This document shows, one piece after another, positions 21,758 to 29,968 of a stretch of 36,581 nucleotides of DNA. The stretch is from positions 1 through 36,581 of IMG/VR virus record IMGVR_UViG_3300017987_000202. The stretch is one strand, 5' to 3'. The notes beneath the pieces are model-generated. The model was not told the origin of the DNA. It worked only from the letters and a program-made list of their open reading frames with translations, and made no database searches. The translations under genes were made by a program, and so were the position numbers. The DNA comes from a virus. The stretch's first letter is position 1, and each line of letters starts with the position of its first letter.

Positions 21758-21984
21758 ATCATGAGTATCTGCATACCTTGGTCATTAATGCATGTCGGAT
21801 GGAATTGGGATGCGGGATAGCTGGAATAACGATGGAGCAGGCGTGGAGGATGACCATTGAAGACTTGGAGGACATCGCCAGAGCTTCGGTAGAAACAAGA
21901 AAAGCGGGACTCGGTGTCATAAAGGCGTTGGCCGAAATCGTAGCAAAGGCAGGTGGAATGAAGCTGAGATGGTCAAGAAAATGA
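21679..21984 (+). CDS. Frameshifted C-terminal extension of the tail assembly chaperone
   Basis: Read in the -1 frame after CCCTTTC, this encodes RTNFLATEYLRTKSTKAAAL, then EIFKGIDHEYLHTLVINACR, MELGCGIAGITMEQAWRMT and IEDLEDIARASVETRKAGL. It is a helical, evenly composed protein segment, unlike the Arg-rich end of the 0 frame. An independent start is poor: the only codons available are TTG 21778 without a Shine-Dalgarno and internal ATGs. The segment ends eight bases before the tape measure gene. Tail chaperone extensions of this size bind the tape measure during tail assembly in other phages. A sequencing frameshift would give the same picture and is the main alternative. Confidence 0.65.
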   Translation, partial: RTNFLATEYLRTKSTKAAALEIFKGIDHEYLHTLVINACRMELGCGIAGITMEQAWRMTIEDLEDIARASVETRKAGLGVIKALAEIVAKAGGMKLRWSRK

Positions 21985-21991
21985 GATAGCT

Positions 21992-24448
21992 ATGGCACTC
22001 AATCAATCCATGGGAATCGGTTTCGTCATTACAGGCAAAGACCTCGCTTCCCGACAAATCAACAAAGTCAAAGGTAATCTTAGAGGGTTAGGTAAGCAGT
22101 CCGAAGAGACTCAGCAGACTATGGAGTCAGCAATGAAGATGACTGCTGCTGGCATTGGATTGCTTACTGTAGGACTGGTCGGTTTGTCTGCGGAGATGAA
22201 GCTGGCTGGAGTAGCTGGTGAATTCGAACACGTAATGGCCGGGGTGGGTGCTACGGCACGGGCTTCCGAAGCAGAAATGAAAATGCTGAAACAGGCGGCG
22301 ATTGAGGCTGGTATAGCAACGCAATTTTCGCCATTGGAAGCTGGACGTGGATTAAAGGTTCTGGCAGCGCAAGGTCTGGCGGCTTCGGATCAGGTTACAG
22401 CATTGATTCCTGTACTGGACTTGGCTGCAGCTGGAGAAATATCCGTGGCGGAATCTGCGGAAGCCGCGGTCGGTGCCGTCAAAGCCTTCGGAATGGAAAT
22501 GACGGATTTGACCATGACGGCGGATAAAATGATGCGGGCTACGACTATTTCAAATTTACGAGCATCTGAGTTTTCAATTACGATGGGCCGGGCTGGTGCA
22601 ATGGCAAAGACATTCGGTCAGTCTCTGGATGATACGCTGATTGGCCTTGGTGCCTTAAGAAATATGAACGTTCAGGCAAGCGTAGCAACAACGTCATACA
22701 ATGAGGCGGTCAGGCGTCTGGCTGTTGACCAGGCAGGACAGCGTGAGGCACAGCGATTGGGCGTTCAGATATTCGATAAACAGACCGGCAAGATGCGGTC
22801 GGCTCTGGATATTATGCTGGACGTAGCTGAAGCTACAAAAGACTTGGGCGACAAGGAAAAAAATCGTGCATTGAATCAGATGTTCGGCGTGCGAGGCATT
22901 GCGGCGTTTAATGCTATTGCGGAAATAAATATCAAGACCATGAGAGACGGCAAGGAAGTAACCCTAAAGGGTGCCGAAGCTTTGAAAGAATATCGCAAAC
23001 AGATGAGCAGTGCTGGTGGAGCATCCGAAAAGTTCAGAGAGAAACTTCTTTCGACATACGAAGGACAGAAGACACTGTTGAAAGGTTCCATTGAGACGCT
23101 GGCTATTACGCTTGGAGAGCCTCTGGCCAATCTGTTCAAGCCCGGAGTAACGTTCATTATTGAGAAAGTTAATGAGCTTATTAAGGCATTTCAGGATATG
23201 GATCCAGAAACAAAAAAATGGGTTGCCGGGATTGCTGTAGCAATTCCTGTAATGATTACGGTTGGCGGTGCGATACTTACAATAGTAGGAGCGTTTGCTT
23301 TGCTGAAGCTAGCTATTGTTGCAGCTGGAATTACTCTTGCAGGAATAGGCATGGGGTTTGTATGGGTAACGGCCATTATTGCCGGACTGGTTGCAGCCGG
23401 GGCACTTCTTTATAAAGCGTATTCGGAAAATCTTGGTGGGCTTAAAGATTCCGTAGGTGACTTAGGTAAATCATTCAAAGGACTATTTGGTGCATTGAAA
23501 AATATCGGCAAGGCTTTCGTAGAAAATGAAAAAATAATGGCGGCATTAGGTTATGCTTTCACAGGTCTAGCGTGGATTGTGGGAAAAGTATTTTCGTTTA
23601 TAGCGACTACCATTGAGACAGCGGTTGAAGTAATAAGAAATATTTTTGAAGGATTGGGGTTATTGCTGGAAGGTGACTTCAAAGGATTCGGTAAGAAAAT
23701 GGTCCGGGCGCTTTTGTCAGCATTTACCGGAGTGGGCAAAGCTCTTGCGGAAGTGTTTGGTGTTGAGATGAAAGATATTCACAGTGAAGTAGATCTCACA
23801 ATTACTTGGATTACCGAGAAATCACTTAAAGCACTTGTGGCATGGAAAAAATTTAGACTTGAATTCCTAGTCAGCAAGGAAGGCAAGGCAGCACAGCAAC
23901 TTAGATCTGATATTGAAAAACTGGAAAAAGAATTGTCCACAATGAAAACGGCTGCAGAATTGATGGCTGAACAGGAAAAAGGTCCTACAGGAAAAAGGCA
24001 GTTTGCAGGTGGTCCGGGTGTTTCGGAAATGCCAACTATAATGGATGACTTTATTAAGGAGATGGAATCTGCACAGCGCGAACAGCAAAAAATGAGCGTA
24101 CCGCGAAAGAGAATTATTCACGAGACCGAAGAGTATGCAGATTACATCGAGCGCGGACCTGAGATGTCATTCGAAAGGCGTCCTGTATCTGAAGAAATTA
24201 TGCAGGAGGCTTTAGGTCAGACGGCTGTTCCTGAAGAATACAGGGAAACAGAAAGACAGAATGTTAAACAGGCAATGCAGGAATCCATGGAAGCGACTGT
24301 TGAGCAATTAAGTACTCAATTAACGGATAAATTTTTGAATGGCATCAGCGGGATGAGTGTTACCATGGATCAGTATGAAGTTGGTCGCATTGTTACACAT
24401 GGAGAGCGTGCTCGGCAGGATAGAGAATTAGGGGCCGGAGAAGAATAA
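21992..24448 (+). CDS. Tape measure protein (TP901 type)
   Basis: The 818-residue protein sets tail length and later enters the host envelope. The TP901 core is visible at about 50-330: AGVAGEFEHVMAGVGATARA, IEAGIATQFSPLEAGRGL, ATTISNLRASEFSITMGRAG, LRNMNVQASVATTSYNEAVR, then LNQMFGVRGIAAFNAI. Hydrophobic, probably membrane-active helices follow at 408-475 (VAIPVMITVGGAILTIVGAF and AIIAGLVAAGALLYKAY) and again near 520-570. The C-terminal 200 residues are charged and coiled-coil-like (LRSDIEKLEKELSTMK). Its length predicts a tail of moderate size, roughly 120 nm by the usual 1.5 angstrom per residue rule. Confidence 0.92.
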   Translation: MALNQSMGIGFVITGKDLASRQINKVKGNLRGLGKQSEETQQTMESAMKMTAAGIGLLTVGLVGLSAEMKLAGVAGEFEHVMAGVGATARASEAEMKMLKQAAIEAGIATQFSPLEAGRGLKVLAAQGLAASDQVTALIPVLDLAAAGEISVAESAEAAVGAVKAFGMEMTDLTMTADKMMRATTISNLRASEFSITMGRAGAMAKTFGQSLDDTLIGLGALRNMNVQASVATTSYNEAVRRLAVDQAGQREAQRLGVQIFDKQTGKMRSALDIMLDVAEATKDLGDKEKNRALNQMFGVRGIAAFNAIAEINIKTMRDGKEVTLKGAEALKEYRKQMSSAGGASEKFREKLLSTYEGQKTLLKGSIETLAITLGEPLANLFKPGVTFIIEKVNELIKAFQDMDPETKKWVAGIAVAIPVMITVGGAILTIVGAFALLKLAIVAAGITLAGIGMGFVWVTAIIAGLVAAGALLYKAYSENLGGLKDSVGDLGKSFKGLFGALKNIGKAFVENEKIMAALGYAFTGLAWIVGKVFSFIATTIETAVEVIRNIFEGLGLLLEGDFKGFGKKMVRALLSAFTGVGKALAEVFGVEMKDIHSEVDLTITWITEKSLKALVAWKKFRLEFLVSKEGKAAQQLRSDIEKLEKELSTMKTAAELMAEQEKGPTGKRQFAGGPGVSEMPTIMDDFIKEMESAQREQQKMSVPRKRIIHETEEYADYIERGPEMSFERRPVSEEIMQEALGQTAVPEEYRETERQNVKQAMQESMEATVEQLSTQLTDKFLNGISGMSVTMDQYEVGRIVTHGERARQDRELGAGEE

Positions 24449-24966
24449 TGGGAAACGATAACAAGGTCATTCTTACAAACGAGGACATGGATCCTTCGAA
24501 CAATGACAGACAGTTAATACTTCAGTTTGTCCCTAATGAATTGAGCATGAGTGTAGCGGTCAAATGGGCAGAGACTCAGGTTTTAGGAATGTCTCACACG
24601 CCATTGCAGTATCAATATACAGAAAACCAGAAATTACCGATGAAGATTGTGGTCATGCGCGGATTGATGACCAGAGACGCAATACTGGCAGACCCTCATG
24701 CGAGAAAGACGGAAAATTTTTTGTTGAGTCTTACGGTTCCCGGTCGTGACAGAAACGGCCAATTGATGTCCAGACCGCCGGTTGTGAAATTAACATGGCC
24801 GAATATGATCACGGCGAATTGTGTACTGGCCAGCCTTAATCTGGTTCATCAGCGTTTTACCAAGGATCAGGAACGCTGGATGTATATGGCAAACTGTGAA
24901 TTCATAAGAGTAAGGGATAGTCGTGTATGGGGTGATCAATTGCTGGTGAAAGGACTCATGGGATGA
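24448..24966 (+). CDS. CIS-tube-like tail/baseplate adaptor protein
   Basis: The 172-residue protein overlaps the tape measure stop by one base. LQFVPNELSMSVAVKWAETQ then VLGMSHTPLQYQYTENQKLP follows the contractile-injection-system tube/LysM-adaptor pattern 'F.P..l......W.......g.s.p.lqy..g...l'. VVKLTWPN and CVLASLNLVHQRFT continue the fold. Such proteins start tube growth or link tube to hub. No C-terminal LysM is present here, but the next gene encodes a LysM-like protein, as if the common two-domain protein were split. Confidence 0.65.
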   Translation: MGNDNKVILTNEDMDPSNNDRQLILQFVPNELSMSVAVKWAETQVLGMSHTPLQYQYTENQKLPMKIVVMRGLMTRDAILADPHARKTENFLLSLTVPGRDRNGQLMSRPPVVKLTWPNMITANCVLASLNLVHQRFTKDQERWMYMANCEFIRVRDSRVWGDQLLVKGLMG

Positions 24967-25322
24967 CGGAACTGGAGAATATACCTGTTGGACTGTTGAG
25001 CAAGACAAGCCGGTATCAAGGATGCACGGCATGGGAAGATGACGACGGCAACTGGTATCTCGGTAGCCCCCCTGTCGAAGTGAAGTATCAGGACTGGCCG
25101 GATAACAGAATTCATGTTGTACAGGAAGGCGACAGACCGTGGACACTGGCCGGCCGATTTTTCAAGCCAGTTCCTTTTCCTTCCCGGCTGTGGTGGATTA
25201 TCTGTCAGTTTCAGCCGGACCCTATTCATGATCCTACTGTAAAGCTTGAAGTGGGTAGAGAGCTGTTTATTCCGTCAATCGAAAAGGTACAGACAAAAAT
25301 ACTGCCAAGCTTAAAGGAATGA
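24963..25322 (+). CDS. LysM-like baseplate wedge protein (gp53-like)
   Basis: The 119-residue protein overlaps its neighbour by ATGA. The C-terminal half has the LysM-like layout of baseplate proteins: EGDRPWTLAGRFFKP, then SRLWWIICQFQPDPIHDP, and a closing VGRELFIPSIEKV. In T4-like and P2-like baseplates such a domain belongs to gp53 or gpX and stabilises contacts around the tube rather than binding peptidoglycan. The N-terminal half (YQGCTAWEDDDGNWYLGSP) is unassigned. Confidence 0.65.
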   Translation: MTELENIPVGLLSKTSRYQGCTAWEDDDGNWYLGSPPVEVKYQDWPDNRIHVVQEGDRPWTLAGRFFKPVPFPSRLWWIICQFQPDPIHDPTVKLEVGRELFIPSIEKVQTKILPSLKE

Positions 25323-25325
25323 TAC

Positions 25326-26576
25326 ATGTTGGACAGAGGAGACCCGGTCGTAGCTGTAGAGCTTATCGAAGGAGATGGACCGGATGAGTTTATCGACTTT
25401 GGCGACCGGCTTGCAGCATTTGATTATGAGGACGTGGACCACGGCAAGGACTCTTGCAATATTCTTTTAAGAAACTGGAACCTGTCATTGCTTGAAGACC
25501 GGCGATTTGCCAGAGGTCAAAAGCTCAGAGTGTCGTGGGGATACAGCGGCGGTATGGCACCACCGAGAGACGTAGTAATCAAAAAAATTCATGGACTGGA
25601 TTTGCTTCAGATAGCTTGCGAAGGAAAAGTTACTGAACTGGATCAGGAAGTTAAGGTCAGAGCTTGGGAGCAGATGACCGTTGGCGAGATAGCTGCGGAG
25701 ATAGCATTCAATGAACAGAATCTGGATGGTAAGTTCGTACACATTGTAGAGCCGGACGGCATTACTCATGAGTGCATTAATCAGCATTATTCGGATGCAA
25801 GATTTCTGGCGAAGCTGGCCAGAGATCATGGATGCGTTTTCTGTTTTAACCATACCGGATTCCATTTTCATCCACGGGATATGGCGGCAGCACCGAGGAA
25901 GGTTTTGATTTATCGAACGGACCCGGGCCGTGGAGATATTATTAAACTGGTTCCGGACAGTGACTTCAGTCGGTCGATAGGAAAGGTAGTAATAAAAAGT
26001 CGGGATCCTAATACCGGTGAAGAATTTGAAGTCGAAGCCAGCAATCAGGACACTGACAGAGATGGACTCGGCAAGGCATGGGAGGTAGGCAATCCAGCTA
26101 CGGTATCAGGAAATCTGGCCAAGCGAAACGCTACGGCTATTACAAGATACGTATCCGGTGCGACTAAGGATCAAGCCAAGCTCGAAGCGCAGAAACGATT
26201 CAAGCTGGCAGCGCAATTTCGTTTTAAGCTTACGGCGTATTGCCATGGAGACCCGGTTCATTCGGCAAGAAATGTTTACGAGCTACAGGGAGCCGGTCAG
26301 TATTTGGAAGGCAATTATTATTGTAAGCGAGCGAAGCATTCTATCAAGGGAAGTTATCAGACAGAGCTTTATTTAATACGAGATTCGGCATTGGAAGCTC
26401 CGACGATAATAGATCCTGAGAAAAGCAATGCGGCAATCAATGATCAGGAGGTTGTAGATGACAGCCTTTTAAGACCTGTTGTAGTATGGGAAGATGGTCC
26501 TGACGGACAGCCACAGCAGGTTATACAATGGCGCGATTCAAGAGGGAATATTGTGGATACGCCAGCACAACCATAG
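25326..26576 (+). CDS. Baseplate hub protein (gpD / gp27-like)
   Basis: The 416-residue protein has the late-control gene D pattern: VAAFDYEDV-type strand pair (FGDRLAAFDYEDVDHGKDSC), LRVSWGYSGGM at 67-77, GKVTELDQEVKVRAWEQMTV, AEIAFNEQNL, INQHYSDARFLAKLARDHGC at 147-166, FNHTGFHFHPR, and later SATKDQAKL-like GATKDQAKLEAQKRFKLA and QGAGQYLEGNYYCKRAKHSI. It forms the trimeric hub on which the spike sits. AAAGGAATGATAC holds the ribosome binding site. Placement just before the spike gene agrees. Confidence 0.88.
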   Translation: MLDRGDPVVAVELIEGDGPDEFIDFGDRLAAFDYEDVDHGKDSCNILLRNWNLSLLEDRRFARGQKLRVSWGYSGGMAPPRDVVIKKIHGLDLLQIACEGKVTELDQEVKVRAWEQMTVGEIAAEIAFNEQNLDGKFVHIVEPDGITHECINQHYSDARFLAKLARDHGCVFCFNHTGFHFHPRDMAAAPRKVLIYRTDPGRGDIIKLVPDSDFSRSIGKVVIKSRDPNTGEEFEVEASNQDTDRDGLGKAWEVGNPATVSGNLAKRNATAITRYVSGATKDQAKLEAQKRFKLAAQFRFKLTAYCHGDPVHSARNVYELQGAGQYLEGNYYCKRAKHSIKGSYQTELYLIRDSALEAPTIIDPEKSNAAINDQEVVDDSLLRPVVVWEDGPDGQPQQVIQWRDSRGNIVDTPAQP

Positions 26577-26585
26577 GAGAAGACC

Positions 26586-27185
26586 TTGAACATAGTTGGT
26601 TCACATGATCACGGCGTAGATGATGAAGCTTTAGATAGGGACAGGGATCCTTTTATCTATGACGGTACGGTTGTAGAAAATAATGATCCTGAAAAACGGT
26701 ACAGAGTCAAAGTCAAAGTGCCGGGTTTATTCGAGCCGACATCAGACTGGTTGACTCCTTATGGAGGACCGTGGAGCAGCGGTGGTGGGTGTGCGATTAT
26801 CGGAGCACCACCTAAAGGCGCGGTAGTGGGTGTGTTCTTTAGAGGCGGCTATAAAAATAAGCCAGCATACATAGGTGGACCTTTTACTCCGGGAGACATT
26901 GCGGAAATACCTAATGATCCGGAAGCGGTTGGTCATCCGGACGTTAGATTTATTTGCACTCCATCATTTATAATGATGTTCGATGAACGAGAAGGACAGG
27001 TAGGTTGGAGAGTTATTGATAGAAAGTCTGGACAGGTCATAAATATAGATTCAACAAATAACTCTATGGAAATGAGAGCTACAACAGCATTAAAAGCATC
27101 GGCATCAGGGATAGTTGATATTAGTGGGGCGCAGACCAATATACAGGGAAGGCCGGTAAAGGCGAAGGAGAAGCCAATCGAATGA
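26586..27185 (+). CDS. Baseplate spike protein (gpV / gp5-like)
   Basis: The start codon appears to be TTG 26586 behind AGGAGAAG; no ATG lies near. The 199-residue protein carries the gp5/gpV OB-fold: DPFIYDGTVVENNDPEKRYR, VKVKVPGLF, PYGGPWSSGGG, IIGAPPKGAVVGVFFRGG and KPAYIGGPF. The last 60 residues are a short beta-helix spike (VINIDSTNNSMEMRATTALK, then GIVDISGAQTNIQGRPV). No lysozyme domain is present, as in P2 gpV. It pierces the outer barrier when the sheath contracts. Confidence 0.9.
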   Translation: MNIVGSHDHGVDDEALDRDRDPFIYDGTVVENNDPEKRYRVKVKVPGLFEPTSDWLTPYGGPWSSGGGCAIIGAPPKGAVVGVFFRGGYKNKPAYIGGPFTPGDIAEIPNDPEAVGHPDVRFICTPSFIMMFDEREGQVGWRVIDRKSGQVINIDSTNNSMEMRATTALKASASGIVDISGAQTNIQGRPVKAKEKPIE

Positions 27186-27916
27186 GTGGAACGGCAGACG
27201 GCGGAGCATATTATCCTTTCGAGGTTCCGGAAGAAATCTGCGAGCTGTTCGATATTGAGATTAATTTCGAGCTGCCTATTCTCGGCGTTCCTTATATAGA
27301 TTTCGTTGAAGAATTAATCCGGCTGCTCAAGACGGCCCTCGGTCCTTTAATTCCTTTTTTCCGGGTACTGGATGTCATTGTTCAAATATATAAGTGCGCT
27401 CAAGCAGTGCCGGATGCAATAGTGGAGTTGGATCCTACAGATTTATTTACATGCCTTGGTGAGCTGGGCAGAAAAATTGCTCAGTTACTCGAGATGGCCC
27501 CATGGCTGGCAGTACCAATTCTGATAGTAAAAATCATAGACTTATTAATTGCATTTTTACAAAAAATAAAGCGGAGACTTGAGTATCAGCTATGGTTATT
27601 AAGGCAGATATTTGTTGCGATAGATCAAGCTGCAAACATTAATGATGGTCGACTTCAAGGACTTCTTACATGTGCACATGGAAACATGCAGGGAGAGCTG
27701 GATGAGTTGACAGAAATACTGAGAGGCATTGGCCAGCTTATCGGGGTTATAAATATTTTGATGGATCTGGCTGGCGTTCCTGAAGAGGCGCAGATACCTG
27801 AGCTTACAGCGATATTTGATGCCGGTTCAGAAAGTACTATTCAGGAAGGATTGGATGCAATGGACGATTTTATTGAAATTTTACGAACGGCAAGATCCTT
27901 GGTACCATTGCCATAA
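27182..27916 (+). CDS. Hydrophobic helical baseplate-module protein
   Basis: The 244-residue protein overlaps the spike stop by ATGA and is unrecognised. It is almost all helix, with long apolar stretches: IDFVEELIRLLKTALGPLIP (around 40-58), FFRVLDVIVQIYKCAQ, and MAPWLAVPILIVKIIDLLIA (105-124). A C-terminal LRGIGQLIGVINILMDLAG follows. The acidic ends and amphipathic spacing suggest either an envelope-inserting protein or a helical bundle buried in the baseplate. Position between spike and gp25 is normally empty in P2. It may be carried with the spike and be delivered on contraction; that is inference. Confidence 0.6.
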   Translation: MSGTADGGAYYPFEVPEEICELFDIEINFELPILGVPYIDFVEELIRLLKTALGPLIPFFRVLDVIVQIYKCAQAVPDAIVELDPTDLFTCLGELGRKIAQLLEMAPWLAVPILIVKIIDLLIAFLQKIKRRLEYQLWLLRQIFVAIDQAANINDGRLQGLLTCAHGNMQGELDELTEILRGIGQLIGVINILMDLAGVPEEAQIPELTAIFDAGSESTIQEGLDAMDDFIEILRTARSLVPLP

Positions 27917-27924
27917 GGTGAGAC

Positions 27925-28362
27925 ATGGAAGGATTTACAGGTAAGGATGAGTTAACTACGGGCCGCGGCCTGTTGTTACCTTTAAGGTGGGAGGCGAATG
28001 ACTTCGCAAATGGCAGTGGAGAGCCGTTGGTGCATAGCTGTTTATTAATTGCAGTGGGCACCATAGGAGATTCTCCATTTACGGACGGCGAAATACCTTG
28101 GGATACTGAGGTTGGAACTATTGTCATGGCGATGAAGCACAGAAATATGACAATCGGAAGGGCGGACAGGGCCGAGGAAGAAATATCCAGAGGGGTCCAT
28201 ACTACTTATCCGGTAGTTATAATCCGTGAAGTAGACGTTAAAATAAATCAGGGTGAAAGAAAGACGGCATTCCGAGTCAGTGCGCGGTATGATATGCGAA
28301 GTAAATTTGTTGAGGCGGATCAGGTCATTCATTCTGGTTTGGAATTTAATACGGAGCTGTAA
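27925..28362 (+). CDS. Baseplate wedge protein (gp25 / gpW-like)
   Basis: The 145-residue protein carries the gp25 fold: LVHSCLLIAVGTIGDSPF then DGEIPWDTEVGTIVMAMKHR, with the conserved GE.pw...G sequence at about 53-62, TYPVVIIREVDVKINQGERK and a final strand FRVSARYDMRS. In T4 and P2 these subunits form part of the wedge and nucleate the sheath. The usual order spike, gp25, gpJ is kept. AAGGTGAGAC gives the start. Confidence 0.85.
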   Translation: MEGFTGKDELTTGRGLLLPLRWEANDFANGSGEPLVHSCLLIAVGTIGDSPFTDGEIPWDTEVGTIVMAMKHRNMTIGRADRAEEEISRGVHTTYPVVIIREVDVKINQGERKTAFRVSARYDMRSKFVEADQVIHSGLEFNTEL

Positions 28363-28363
28363 T

Positions 28364-29968
28364 ATGACAGATATAATTTCTCAACAATTTGGCAGCAATC
28401 AGGATTACACGTCAAACGACTTCGAGACTTTACTGGCCAGATTGCAATCATTGACCGGTTCGGTATTCCCCGGCTGGACAGAGGCTACAAGGGTTGGTTT
28501 TGCTAATGTCCTAAGAGCGCAGAATGCATTTGTCGGTGATGTCCTTTGTTATTTGATGAACAATAAAAAGAAGGAGTGTCACTGGGGAACGCTTTCACAA
28601 AGACACAGCGCAATTAATATGGGTAAGTTAATCAGCTATCGACTTGGAGGGGCTACTCCAGCACAGACGGAAGTTGTTTTCAGAGCAGAGAGAACCATAC
28701 TTCCCGGCAAGGTGGCGGGATCCGTTTACATTCCCGAAGGAGTTATTTGCAGGACTTCAGGAACGAATATTATCAGACAGCGTTCATTGTCTGCAGTGAC
28801 AATAGCTGCAGGATCAGCAGAGAGTTCTATTGTTATGGTTGAAAATAGCACTGAAGAAACAGAATCTTTTCCAGCGAACGGTAAAAAATTTCAGGAACTT
28901 GTATTGGGATATACTCCATTTGTGGAGGGTGAGTACGACATATATGGAGATAGCTCGCATCTGGCAAAGATAGACATGAGTGATTCGATTGGTCCGTTCG
29001 AGACAGTGGATTCGTTTCTGGATAGCAGGGCCAGCGATGCACATGCCGTGGTTTTGGTGGATGAAAATAATAAGGCTACTGTCAGAATAGGCGACGGACA
29101 AAACGGACGACTGGCAAATGGAACAATAACAGTAGCGTATAAATATGGCGGTGGTGAAGCTGGTCGTGTGGAAGCGGAACAATTGACCGTAGTTGAAAAC
29201 GGGCCAACGGTTGACAGCAATGGCAATCCTGTTGTGGTCACTTGTTTTAATGAGAACGCCAGTATTGAAGGTACGGGAACTGACAGAGAGACGGTAGCGT
29301 ATGCAAAGCAGACAGCTCCAGCATCATCAAGAGTAGGGCAATATACTATTGCAAAAGAAGATTATGTTTTTAATGCCAAGCGTGTAGCAGGAGTGGCCAG
29401 AGCGTTATGCCTGACAAATAACGAAGAAGCGGCAATTCCAAATGGGCGGGTCAGAGTTTATATTGTACCAGAGGGCGGTGGTCAGCCTGCTTCAGCATTA
29501 ATCAGCAATGTGGAAACCATGTTGCAGGTTACGCGACGGCATACGGTTACGGCAATCCCGGAAGTAATGTCGGTGACTCCATATCTTAATATAGATGTTT
29601 ATGCGGTCGTTTATCTGCGGCCTATTCCGGCTGGATATACGAGGTCTGAATATTTGGCAGTGGTCAGAGATCAAATCGAAACGGCACTGGAAGATTTCTT
29701 TATTCCTTCACTTAGTGATGGAACGGAAAATCCTAATGTAGATTTCGGTGCTAATTATAAAGATATCAATGATAATATTATTGGTGAAATAGCATGGAGT
29801 GATATTCTAAATGAAGTCAGGGATGCAGGATACGTAAGGAAGGTTGGTTCTGGTGCGGATGAATTTTTGCTTAATGGAGAAAGAGATGATGTGTTTTTAT
29901 TTCCGTATCAGTTCCCGGCGTTCGGTGAGATAACACTGATAGACGGAGACAGCGGTGAGGAATTTTAG
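28364..29968 (+). CDS. Baseplate wedge protein (gpJ-like)
   Basis: ATG 28364, one base after the gp25 stop, gives 534 residues; the longer frame begins inside gp25. It reads as a gpJ/Mu gp47-like wedge: DYTSNDFETLLARLQSL near the start, QRHSAINMGKLISYRLGG at 83-100, YIPEGVICRTSG, VRIGDGQNGRLANGTITVAY, RVGQYTIAKEDYVFNAKRVA, and VTPYLNIDVYAVVYLRPIPA. At the end, GEIAWSDILNEVRDAGYVRK is the usual C-terminal signature. It builds the iris ring of the baseplate. Longer than P2 gpJ (about 300) because of a middle beta domain. Confidence 0.88.
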   Translation: MTDIISQQFGSNQDYTSNDFETLLARLQSLTGSVFPGWTEATRVGFANVLRAQNAFVGDVLCYLMNNKKKECHWGTLSQRHSAINMGKLISYRLGGATPAQTEVVFRAERTILPGKVAGSVYIPEGVICRTSGTNIIRQRSLSAVTIAAGSAESSIVMVENSTEETESFPANGKKFQELVLGYTPFVEGEYDIYGDSSHLAKIDMSDSIGPFETVDSFLDSRASDAHAVVLVDENNKATVRIGDGQNGRLANGTITVAYKYGGGEAGRVEAEQLTVVENGPTVDSNGNPVVVTCFNENASIEGTGTDRETVAYAKQTAPASSRVGQYTIAKEDYVFNAKRVAGVARALCLTNNEEAAIPNGRVRVYIVPEGGGQPASALISNVETMLQVTRRHTVTAIPEVMSVTPYLNIDVYAVVYLRPIPAGYTRSEYLAVVRDQIETALEDFFIPSLSDGTENPNVDFGANYKDINDNIIGEIAWSDILNEVRDAGYVRKVGSGADEFLLNGERDDVFLFPYQFPAFGEITLIDGDSGEEF

